This document shows positions 55,638 to 64,000 of a stretch of 64,000 nt of DNA, piece by piece. This stretch comes from Dyella acidiphila (GTDB taxonomy: Bacteria > Pseudomonadota > Gammaproteobacteria > Xanthomonadales > Rhodanobacteraceae), in the NCBI RefSeq assembly GCF_014863405.1, contig NZ_JACZZA010000004.1, positions 236,502-300,501 on the forward strand, in the 5' to 3' direction. The notes beneath the pieces were generated by a model that saw nothing but the letters and a program-made list of their open reading frames with translations, ran no database searches and was not told the origin of the DNA. Within the stretch, counting starts at the first letter, position 1, and every line of letters starts with the position of its first letter. The position numbers were made by a program, and so were the translations under genes.

Positions 55638-55661
55638 CCCTCCCCTGCATGCAGGGGAGGG
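55638..55661. repeat. Perfect 24-bp palindrome, CCCTCCCCTGCA family
   Basis: CCCTCCCCTGCATGCAGGGGAGGG is an exact palindrome between the amtB stop and the amgK start. A copy with a TTG spacer is at 63613-63637. Confidence 0.85.
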
Positions 55662-55670
55662 CGGGAATCA

Positions 55671-57495
<1,825 letters not shown>

Positions 57496-57588
57496 ATGAA
57501 AATGGGCTTGGCACCGGCCTCCGGATTGACCTGCGGGCACCTAATCAGTACCATTTTGGTCTGAATTAAGCCGCTGCCCTCATTCCCC

Positions 57589-58050
57589 ATGTTTCGAGTC
57601 AGCCGACTGACGGACTACGCCACCGTGGTGATGACCTGCATCGCCGCGCACCCCGATGACGTCCTCAGCACCGCGCAGATCGCCGAGGAAACCCGCCTGG
57701 AACTGCCCACCGTCAGCAAGCTGCTGAAGTCGCTGGGGCATGCCGGGCTGGTGGAATCCTTCCGCGGCGTCAACGGCGGCTACCGCCTGGCGCGCCCGGC
57801 GCAGGAGATCAGCATGGCCGCCATCGTGGAAGCGATGGAGGGGCCGCTGGGCATGACCGAATGCAGCATGAGCGATGGCCATTGCGAGCGCGAATCGCAA
57901 TGCGGCGTACGCAGCAGCTGGCAGCACATCAACCACGTACTGGACCACGCGCTGCGCGCGATGAGCCTGGCCGACATGCTGCGCCCCGCCGCGCGCGCGC
58001 CGGCCGGCAGTCCCGTGCAAACCGAATTGAAAGGCAGGATCGCACCATGA
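57589..58050 (+). CDS. Rrf2-family SUF operon regulator
   Basis: A 153-residue Rrf2/IscR-type regulator at the head of the suf genes. Winged helix at residues 1-80 ([20 protein letters not shown]). Three cysteines spaced C-x6-C-x5-C (in [14 protein letters not shown], about residues 91-104) fit an Fe-S cluster site. It likely represses the operon according to cluster status. Its stop overlaps the sufB start (ATGA). Confidence 0.93.
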   Translation: MFRVSRLTDYATVVMTCIAAHPDDVLSTAQIAEETRLELPTVSKLLKSLGHAGLVESFRGVNGGYRLARPAQEISMAAIVEAMEGPLGMTECSMSDGHCERESQCGVRSSWQHINHVLDHALRAMSLADMLRPAARAPAGSPVQTELKGRIAP

Positions 58051-59528
58051 CCATCGAGAGCAGGACCGCCGAAACCGATCGCCCCGCCGTGCTGCGCGAC
58101 AACGCCGAAGTGGCCGCCGCGCTCGGTCGGCGCTACGACGCCGGTTTCGTCACCGACATCGAAACCGACAGCCTGCCGCCGGGCCTGTCCGAAGACATCG
58201 TGCGCCAGCTCTCCGCGCTCAAAGGCGAACCGGAGTGGATGACCGAGTGGCGCCTGAAGGCATATCGCCATTGGCTCACCATGCCCGCACCGCACTGGGC
58301 CAAGCTCAATATCGGCGCGATCGATTTCCAGGCGATCAGCTACTACGCCTCGCCGAAGAATCGCCCCAAATCGCTGGACGAAGTCGATCCGAAGCTGCTG
58401 GAAACCTACGACAAGCTGGGCGTGCCGCTGCACGAGCGCGCCAAGCTGGCAGGCGTGGCAGTGGATGCGGTGTTCGATTCCGTGTCCGTCGGCACCACCT
58501 TCCGCAAGGAGCTGGCCGAGGCCGGCGTGATCTTCTGCTCGATGAGCGAAGCGATCAAGGAGCACCCGGAGCTGGTGCAGAAATACCTCGGCAGCGTGGT
58601 GCCGGTAGGCGACAACTACTTCGCCGCGTTGAACTCGGCGGTGTTCTCCGACGGCTCCTTCGTGTTCATTCCCAAGGGCGTGCGCTGCCCGATGGAACTG
58701 TCCACCTATTTCCGCATCAACGCCGGCCATACCGGTCAGTTCGAACGCACCTTGATCATCGCCGAAGAAGGCGCCTACGTTTCCTACCTGGAAGGCTGCA
58801 CCGCGCCGATGCGCGATGAAAACCAGCTGCACGCCGCGGTGGTGGAGCTGGTGGCGCTGGAACAGGCCAACATCAAATATTCCACGGTGCAGAACTGGTA
58901 TCCGGGCGACGAAGAGGGCCGCGGCGGCATCTACAACTTCGTCACCAAGCGCGGCGATTGCCGCGGCGACGATTCGAAGATCTCCTGGACCCAGGTGGAA
59001 ACCGGCTCCGCCATCACCTGGAAGTACCCCAGCTGCGTGCTGCGCGGCGACCGCTCGGTGGGCGAGTTCTACTCGGTGGCGCTGACCCATCATCGCCAGC
59101 AGGCCGATACCGGCACCAAGATGATCCATATCGGCAAGGGCACCAAGTCCAAGATCGTGTCCAAGGGCATCAGCGCCGGCCGCAGCTCCAACAGCTATCG
59201 CGGCCTGGTGAAGGTGGAGAAGGGCGCCGAGGGCGCGCGCAACTACACCCAGTGCGATTCGCTGCTGATCGGCAAGAAGTGCGGCGCGCACACCTTCCCG
59301 TACATGGAAGTGAAAAACCCCAGCGCCATCATCGAGCACGAGGCCACCACCTCCAAGATCTCCGATGATCAGCTGTTCTATTGCCTCTCGCGCGGCATCA
59401 GCGAAGAAGACGCGGTGTCGATGATCGTCGACGGCTTCTGCAAGCAGGTGTTCCGCGAGCTGCCGATGGAGTTTGCGGTGGAGGCGAAGAAGTTGCTGGA
59501 AGTGTCGCTGGAAGGTGCGGTGGGCTAA
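58047..59528 (+). CDS. sufB: Fe-S cluster assembly scaffold SufB
   Basis: SufB with SufC and SufD forms the SufBC2D scaffold; 493 residues. N-terminal helical part, then a beta-helix core with [37 protein letters not shown] and the C-terminal [20 protein letters not shown] segment with the conserved cysteine and histidine. It is followed after two bases by a DUF4160 gene, not by sufC as is usual. Confidence 0.96.
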   Translation: MTIESRTAETDRPAVLRDNAEVAAALGRRYDAGFVTDIETDSLPPGLSEDIVRQLSALKGEPEWMTEWRLKAYRHWLTMPAPHWAKLNIGAIDFQAISYYASPKNRPKSLDEVDPKLLETYDKLGVPLHERAKLAGVAVDAVFDSVSVGTTFRKELAEAGVIFCSMSEAIKEHPELVQKYLGSVVPVGDNYFAALNSAVFSDGSFVFIPKGVRCPMELSTYFRINAGHTGQFERTLIIAEEGAYVSYLEGCTAPMRDENQLHAAVVELVALEQANIKYSTVQNWYPGDEEGRGGIYNFVTKRGDCRGDDSKISWTQVETGSAITWKYPSCVLRGDRSVGEFYSVALTHHRQQADTGTKMIHIGKGTKSKIVSKGISAGRSSNSYRGLVKVEKGAEGARNYTQCDSLLIGKKCGAHTFPYMEVKNPSAIIEHEATTSKISDDQLFYCLSRGISEEDAVSMIVDGFCKQVFRELPMEFAVEAKKLLEVSLEGAVG

Positions 59529-59530
59529 GG

Positions 59531-59791
59531 ATGCCAACGATAAGCAGTTTCTACGGCATCTTGATCCGCATGTATTTCGCAGATCATGCGCCGCCACATT
59601 TTCGTGCGATTTATGGTGAGACAGAAGTTTTAATCGACATTCGTACGCTGGAAATCATTGAGGGCGAATTACCGCGCCGCGCAATGGCCTTTGTACTTGA
59701 ATGGGCGGCAATGCATCGCGCCGAATTGCAGAAGGACTGGGATCTATGTGCAGCACGCAAGTCTCCACATCCGATCGAGCCGCTGGATTGA
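59531..59791 (+). CDS. DUF4160 protein, putative toxin-antitoxin-like partner
   Basis: An 86-residue protein with the DUF4160 pattern: MPTISSFYGILIRMYFADHA, then PPHFRAIYGE, then a helix (RRAMAFVLEWAAMHRAELQ). It starts two bases after the sufB stop and overlaps the following DUF2442 gene by 46 bp. The two families are usually adjacent and have been suspected of being a toxin-antitoxin-type module, but no activity is established. Its DNA is visibly AT-richer than the suf genes around it, which suggests transfer. Confidence 0.85.
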   Translation: MPTISSFYGILIRMYFADHAPPHFRAIYGETEVLIDIRTLEIIEGELPRRAMAFVLEWAAMHRAELQKDWDLCAARKSPHPIEPLD

Positions 59792-60081
59792 ACGCTGCTC
59801 CGCCATGGCGTGTGCTGCAGGTGCAGCCCATGCCGGGTTGCCGGCTCAGCGTGCAATTTCAGGACGGTACAAGCGGCGAAGTCGACATGTCCGCCCTGGT
59901 CCAGGGCGATCGGGCCGGCATATTTGCCGTGTTGCGCGATGTGGCGGTTTTCAATGCGGTCCATGTTGAATTTGGTGCAGTGGCATGGCCAGGTGATGTC
60001 GATTTGGCGCCGGATGCATTGCATGCGGCGATAAAGATGAACGGGCAATGCGTACTCTCGCCGGATGGCTTGTTCGGATAA
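59746..60081 (+). CDS. DUF2442 protein, partner of DUF4160
   Basis: 111 residues from the ATG at 59746, with GAAGGA upstream. The DUF2442 core is residues about 20-95 (PPWRVLQVQPMPGCRLSVQF, DGTSGEVDMSALV, PGDVDLAPDALHAAI). It is encoded in a different frame overlapping the end of the DUF4160 gene, so the pair is translationally linked. It ends 89 bp before sufC. Function unknown. Confidence 0.83.
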   Translation: MCSTQVSTSDRAAGLNAAPPWRVLQVQPMPGCRLSVQFQDGTSGEVDMSALVQGDRAGIFAVLRDVAVFNAVHVEFGAVAWPGDVDLAPDALHAAIKMNGQCVLSPDGLFG

Positions 60082-60170
60082 CGGCAGCCACTGGCGCGTC
60101 TCAAGCAAAATATTGATCGTGATCATTGCAACGCGGCACGGCTACGGCTGGTGACGCAACAGGAAACAAC

Positions 60171-60920
60171 ATGCTGAAGATCGAAAACCTGCATGCCCGC
60201 GTCGAGGGCAAGGACATCCTCAAGGGGCTCAGCCTCACCGTAAATCCGGGTGAGGTGCACGCCATCATGGGGCCGAACGGCGCCGGCAAATCGACGCTGG
60301 GCAATGTGCTGTCCGGACGCGATGGCTATGAAGTCACCGAAGGCTCCGTGATCTTCGAAGGGCGCGACCTGCTGGCGCTGGAGCCGGAAGAGCGCGCCGC
60401 TGCGGGCGTGTTCCTGGCCTTCCAGTACCCGGTGGAAATCCCCGGCGTGAACAACACCTATTTCCTGCGCGCCGCGCTCAATGCACAGCGCAAGCAGCGC
60501 GGCGAGCCGGAGCTCGATTCCATGCAGTTCCTCAAGCTGGTGCGCGAGAAGCTGAAGATCATGCAGATCTCCGACGAGCTGCTGCACCGTGCCGTCAACG
60601 AAGGCTTCTCCGGCGGCGAAAAGAAGCGCAACGAGATCTTCCAGATGGCAGTGCTGGAGCCGAAGCTGGCGATTCTCGACGAAACCGACTCGGGCCTGGA
60701 TATCGACGCGCTCAAGCAGGTGGCGCAGGGTGTAAACGCGCTGCGTTCGGCCGAGCGCTCGTTCCTGATGATCACCCACTACCAGCGCCTGCTCGACTAC
60801 GTCGAACCGGATTTCGTGCACGTGCTGGCCGACGGCCGCATTGTGGAAAGCGGCGACAAGACGCTGGCGCTGAAGCTGGAAGAGCACGGTTACGCCTGGC
60901 TGTCCGAGGCCAATGCATGA
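60171..60920 (+). CDS. sufC: Fe-S cluster assembly ATPase SufC
   Basis: The ABC-type ATPase of the SUF scaffold, 249 residues from the ATG at 60171 (AGGA upstream). Walker A GPNGAGKST, signature FSGGEKKRNEI, Walker B LAILDETDSGLD and the H-loop ITHYQRLLDY are present. It is coupled to sufD by an ATGA overlap. The 89-bp gap before it may contain a secondary ribosome-loading or promoter site needed because of the inserted gene pair. Confidence 0.97.
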   Translation: MLKIENLHARVEGKDILKGLSLTVNPGEVHAIMGPNGAGKSTLGNVLSGRDGYEVTEGSVIFEGRDLLALEPEERAAAGVFLAFQYPVEIPGVNNTYFLRAALNAQRKQRGEPELDSMQFLKLVREKLKIMQISDELLHRAVNEGFSGGEKKRNEIFQMAVLEPKLAILDETDSGLDIDALKQVAQGVNALRSAERSFLMITHYQRLLDYVEPDFVHVLADGRIVESGDKTLALKLEEHGYAWLSEANA

Positions 60921-62230
60921 GCCAGTCGCCCGCAAGCCTGCCTTTTATTGACGGTCTGCGCGACGCCGCCGGCCTGCGCCTGCCCGGCAGCGGGCTGGCG
61001 TGGCTGGATGCGGCGCGGCGCGAAAATCTCGAAGCGTTTATCGCGGCCGGTCTGCCCGATACGCGTACCGAAGCGTGGAAATACACTGCGCTGCGCGCAC
61101 TGGGCCAACGCCGCTTTGCGCTGGGCGATGCCGCGGCGGCAAGCCACAGCATCGACACGCACGCGCTGAAACTTCCCGGCGTGGATGGTCCGCGCCTGGT
61201 GTTTGTCAACGGCGTCTTCCGCGCGGACCTGTCGCGCCTCGAAACATTGCCGCCCGGTCTCACCTTGCAGCCGTTGTCGCAGGCACTGGAAAGCGATCCC
61301 GAGCCGCTGCGCTTCGCGCTCAGCCGCCACTACCGCGAAACCGGCGACGCTTTTGCACGCCTCAACGCAGCTCTGGCCGGCGACGGCACCGTGCTGCGCG
61401 TGGCGGCGGGTGCGCGGATCGCCAAGCCGGTGCATATCTGCTTTGTCGGCACAGCTGCGCAAGGCGATGTGGCCTGGCATGTGCGCAACGTGATCGAGCT
61501 GGGCGAGGGCGCCAAGCTCGACCTGATCGAACACCATCTGAGCAGCGCACCGCACAAGCACCTGGGTACCCTGGCCAGCGACATCGTGCTGCAGAATGGT
61601 GCCCAGCTGCAGCATGTGCTGCTGCAGAACGCAGGCGAAGACAGCAGCCTGATCCGCCGCGGCAGCTTGCACCTAGGTGCAAGGTCGCAGGCGGCGCTGC
61701 ATGTGCTCGAACTCGGCGGTGCGCTGGTGCGCCACGATCTGCATGCCGAATTGCGCGGTGACGAAGCGCGCCTCGACACGCGCGGCGTATTCGTACTGCG
61801 CGGGCGCCAACATATCGATACACAGCTGTCGATCCGCCACCAGGCCTTGAACACCGCCTCGGAGTCGATCTGGCGCGGCGTGGCCGACGAGCGTTCGCGT
61901 GGCGTGTTCCGCGGCGCGATCGTGGTGGCCGAAGGTGCGGATGGCGCCGACGCCAGCCTCAGCAACAAGAACCTGCTGCTGTCTGCGCTGGCCGAGATCG
62001 ATACCAAGCCGGAGCTGGAAATCTACGCCGACGAAGTGAAAGCCGCGCACGGCGCCACCGTGGGCCAGCTCGACGAGCGCGCGCTGTTCTACCTGCGCTC
62101 GCGCGGCCTGCCGCAGGCCGAAGCGCGCGCGCTGCTTACCGCTGCGTTCTGCCGTGCGGTATTCGCCACGCTGCCCAACGAAACCCTGCGCGACCATTTC
62201 TCCGACGCGCTGCTTGCGCATCTGCCCTGA
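60917..62230 (+). CDS. sufD: Fe-S cluster assembly protein SufD
   Basis: A 437-residue SufB paralogue in the scaffold: helical N-terminus (TRTEAWKYTALRAL), beta-helix core, and C-terminal ADEVKAAHGATVGQLDERALFYL with the conserved histidine at the SufB-SufD interface. Lies between sufC and sufS, 8 bp before the latter. Confidence 0.95.
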   Translation: MSQSPASLPFIDGLRDAAGLRLPGSGLAWLDAARRENLEAFIAAGLPDTRTEAWKYTALRALGQRRFALGDAAAASHSIDTHALKLPGVDGPRLVFVNGVFRADLSRLETLPPGLTLQPLSQALESDPEPLRFALSRHYRETGDAFARLNAALAGDGTVLRVAAGARIAKPVHICFVGTAAQGDVAWHVRNVIELGEGAKLDLIEHHLSSAPHKHLGTLASDIVLQNGAQLQHVLLQNAGEDSSLIRRGSLHLGARSQAALHVLELGGALVRHDLHAELRGDEARLDTRGVFVLRGRQHIDTQLSIRHQALNTASESIWRGVADERSRGVFRGAIVVAEGADGADASLSNKNLLLSALAEIDTKPELEIYADEVKAAHGATVGQLDERALFYLRSRGLPQAEARALLTAAFCRAVFATLPNETLRDHFSDALLAHLP

Positions 62231-62238
62231 ACAACGCC

Positions 62239-63486
62239 ATGAACGCCAAGCCCAGCTCATCTACTCTCGATTTCGATGTGCAGCGCGTGCGCGCGGATTT
62301 TCCGCTGCTGTCGCGCACCGTGCACGGCAAGCCGCTGGTGTATTTCGACAACGCCAACACCAGCCAGAAGCCGTTGTCGGTGATCGAGACGGTGGATCGC
62401 CACTATCGCGAACACAACGCGAACGTGGCGCGCGCCGTGCATCAGCTGGGCGAAGAGGCTACGGCAGCGTATGAAGGTGCGCGCGACAAGCTCGCCACGC
62501 TGATCAATGCCGGCTCGCGCAACGAAGTGGTGCTCACCTCCGGCACCACCCAGTCGATGAACCTGGTGGCCTACAGCTACGCGCTGCCACGCCTGCAGCC
62601 GGGCGACAGCATCCTCACCACGGTGATGGAGCATCACGCCAATATCGTGCCATGGCAGCTGGTGGCGACGCGCAGCGGCGCCACGGTGAAAGCGGCGCCG
62701 ATCGATGAGCGCGGCGAGCTGATCGTGGAGAAGTTTTTCGAGATGCTGACGCCGGAAGTGAAGCTGGCTTGCGTCACGCATGTGTCCAACGTGCTGGGCA
62801 CGGTCAATCCGGTGCGCGAGATTGCGCGCGAATGCCGCCGTCGCGGGATTCCGCTGGTGGTGGATGGATCGCAGGCGGTGCCGCATCGGCCGGTCGATGT
62901 GCAGGCGCTGGGTTGCGATTTCTACGCGATCACCGGGCACAAGATGTTGGCGCCTACCGGCACCGGTGCGTTGTGGGCGCGGCGTGAGCATCTGCAGGCG
63001 ATGCCGCCGTTTTTCGGTGGTGGCGAGATGATTCGCGAAGTGCGCTTCGATGGAACGACGTTCGCTGAGCCGCCGCATAAGTTTGAGGCCGGAACGCCGA
63101 ATATTGCCGGTTTTGCGGGTGTTGGCGCGGCGATCGATTATGTCCAGTCGCTAGGGTATGACGCGATTCGTGCGTGGGAGCATGCGTTGCTTGGCTACGC
63201 TACTGAGCGCCTGCGTGAGATTCCTGGTTTGCGCATTGTGGGTGAGGCGGCTGACAAGGAGCCGGTGATTTCCTTCCTGCTGGAGGGGGCGCAGGCTACG
63301 GATCTGGCGACGTTGCTGGATCTGGAAGGTGTTGCGGTGCGGTCGGGGCATCATTGTGCGCATCCGCTGATGCAGTTTTTTGGGGTGCCGGCTACGTTGC
63401 GGGCGTCGTTGGCGTTCTACAACACGCGTGAGGAGATTGACGCGTTTGTGGCGGCGCTGTTGAAGGTGCGTAAGTTGTTGCTCTGA
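62239..63486 (+). CDS. sufS: Cysteine desulfurase SufS
   Basis: A 415-residue PLP enzyme that supplies sulfur for SUF clusters. PLP lysine Lys235 in ITGHKMLAPTG and active-site Cys373 in RSGHHCAHPL are present, with the short group II active-site loop. sufE/sufU and sufT are not seen in the remaining 500 bp. No clear terminator follows; repeats begin about 35 bp later. Confidence 0.96.
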   Translation: MNAKPSSSTLDFDVQRVRADFPLLSRTVHGKPLVYFDNANTSQKPLSVIETVDRHYREHNANVARAVHQLGEEATAAYEGARDKLATLINAGSRNEVVLTSGTTQSMNLVAYSYALPRLQPGDSILTTVMEHHANIVPWQLVATRSGATVKAAPIDERGELIVEKFFEMLTPEVKLACVTHVSNVLGTVNPVREIARECRRRGIPLVVDGSQAVPHRPVDVQALGCDFYAITGHKMLAPTGTGALWARREHLQAMPPFFGGGEMIREVRFDGTTFAEPPHKFEAGTPNIAGFAGVGAAIDYVQSLGYDAIRAWEHALLGYATERLREIPGLRIVGEAADKEPVISFLLEGAQATDLATLLDLEGVAVRSGHHCAHPLMQFFGVPATLRASLAFYNTREEIDAFVAALLKVRKLLL

Positions 63487-63522
63487 TTGCGCGTAGCGCT
63501 TCGCCGCTCTGCCGTGTAGTCG

Positions 63523-63565
63523 GGTAGGTTGGGTTACCCCGAACTTGCTCCGGGGGCAACCCAAC
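63523..63565. repeat. TTGGGTTAC-family repeat, CCCCG-centre type
   Basis: gtaggttgggttaccccgaac followed by the mirror ctccgggggcaacccaacg: the outer arms of the family around a CCCCGAACTTGCTCCGGGG centre. Confidence 0.8.
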
Positions 63566-63612
63566 GAATATCTGTTCCTTCGGCCTGATTTTGCACGTCG
63601 CGTCGATCTGCT

Positions 63613-63637
63613 CCCTCCCCTGCTTGGCAGGGGAGGG
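63613..63637. repeat. CCCTCCCCTGC-family palindrome
   Basis: CCCTCCCCTGC-TTG-GCAGGGGAGGG, perfect 11-bp arms. Confidence 0.85.
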
Positions 63638-63693
63638 CTGGGGTGGGGTTGCCCGCGCTTGCCCCAACACCCATCGCACCGCGATGCAGCCAA

Positions 63694-63725
63694 GTAGGTT
63701 GGGTTAGCGCAGCGTAACCCAACGG
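63694..63725. repeat. TTGGGTTACGC-family repeat, single unit
   Basis: gtaggttgggttagcgcagcgtaacccaacgg, a near-consensus unit with the GCGC centre. Confidence 0.88.
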
Positions 63726-63808
63726 ATGTCTGTTCCTTTGGCCTTAGGGGGCATGTCGCCAGTTTGGGAGATTGCCTGCGGCGCTTTCGGCCCCTGCGGG
63801 CCCGAGTC

Positions 63809-63999
63809 ACTTTTCTTTGCGTGCCCAAAGAAAAGTAACCCAAAGAAAGGGCACCCCAGGGGAGCGCTTGATGGGCATCCATGCCCATCAAGTGCGTGAA
63901 GGGTGGGAGGGGCTTTTCGACAGCACATCCTGTGCTGACGAAAAGGCATGGGCATCCGTGCCCATGCCCCCTGCGGGGCCTTGTCCTCCCACCCTTCAC
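63809..63999. repeat. Cluster of nested palindromes at the window end
   Basis: No gene is supported in the last 500 bp. Perfect hairpins follow one another: ACTTTTCTTTG/CAAAGAAAAGT (about 63809-63836) and CTTGATGGGCAT/ATGCCCATCAAG (about 63868-63893). Then comes a large fold with outer arms GTGAAGGGTGGGAGG (63896-63910) and its exact reverse complement (63985-63999), enclosing CTTTTCG-A-CAGCACA/TGTGCTG-A-CGAAAAG and GGCATGGGCA/TGCCCATGCC. The element may continue past the window. Confidence 0.75.
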
Positions 64000-64000
64000 C

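Overview
The window is a 64 kb stretch of a high-GC gammaproteobacterial chromosome. Gene content points to the Xanthomonadales, most likely a Rhodanobacteraceae-type genome (Dyella, Luteibacter, Frateuria or Rhodanobacter relatives). The pointers are a thrS-infC-rpmI-rplT-pheST-ihfA-merR operon, a suf operon led by an Rrf2 regulator, AmgK/MurU muropeptide recycling, a pbpC/alpha-2-macroglobulin pair, and very frequent palindromic repeats of the GTAGGTTGGGTTAGCGCAGCG type. The genus is inferred from gene content, not measured. I see no insertion sequence, prophage or CRISPR array.

Layout. 1-3.5 kb: end of uvrB, tRNA-Val(GAC) and a stand-alone HipA-family kinase. 4-10 kb: a damaged flagellar locus. 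fliE, fliF, fliG and fliH are intact, but fliI is cut after about 278 codons and joined tail to tail to an flgC cut after about 79 codons; flgB and flgA follow intact. 10-21 kb: a HemJ-like gene, a UDP-glucuronate epimerase and the translation-factor operon. That operon carries a thrS leader terminator, an infC whose only plausible start is ATC, and an inserted two-gene cassette that looks like a graspetide (ATP-grasp RiPP) system between infC and rpmI. 21-32 kb: tRNA-Pro(GGG), a protein with a histone-like Lys/Ala tail, pbpC with its alpha-2-macroglobulin lipoprotein partner, and a chemoreceptor with a clear sigma-28 promoter. 32-42 kb: serA divergent from a D-2-hydroxyglutarate dehydrogenase, a prolyl aminopeptidase, upp, a PsiF-like secreted protein, a class III aminotransferase, and an ABC-2 exporter with a DesK/DesR-like two-component system.

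42.2-45.9 kb is the most unusual region. A good promoter, a 34-codon leader ORF and a chain of mutually exclusive hairpins ending in a strong terminator precede two tandem, defective tRNA-like sequences, more hairpins, a slipin-like SPFH protein and the RNA ligase RtcB, closed by a terminator. Everything is on the + strand. I read it as a candidate RNA-repair operon with its own structured tRNA-like RNAs and an attenuator-type leader.

46-64 kb: queA, tgt, yajC, secD, secF; motA/motB with a sigma-28 promoter; murU/amgK; glnK-amtB with a sigma-54 promoter and upstream NtrC-like sites; and an rrf2-sufB-[DUF4160-DUF2442]-sufC-sufD-sufS operon in which a toxin-antitoxin-like gene pair splits sufB from sufC. 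The last 500 bp are repeats and nested palindromes. Intact motAB and chemoreceptor promoters beside a broken fliI/flgC suggest either recent loss of motility, a second flagellar cluster elsewhere, or a misassembly.
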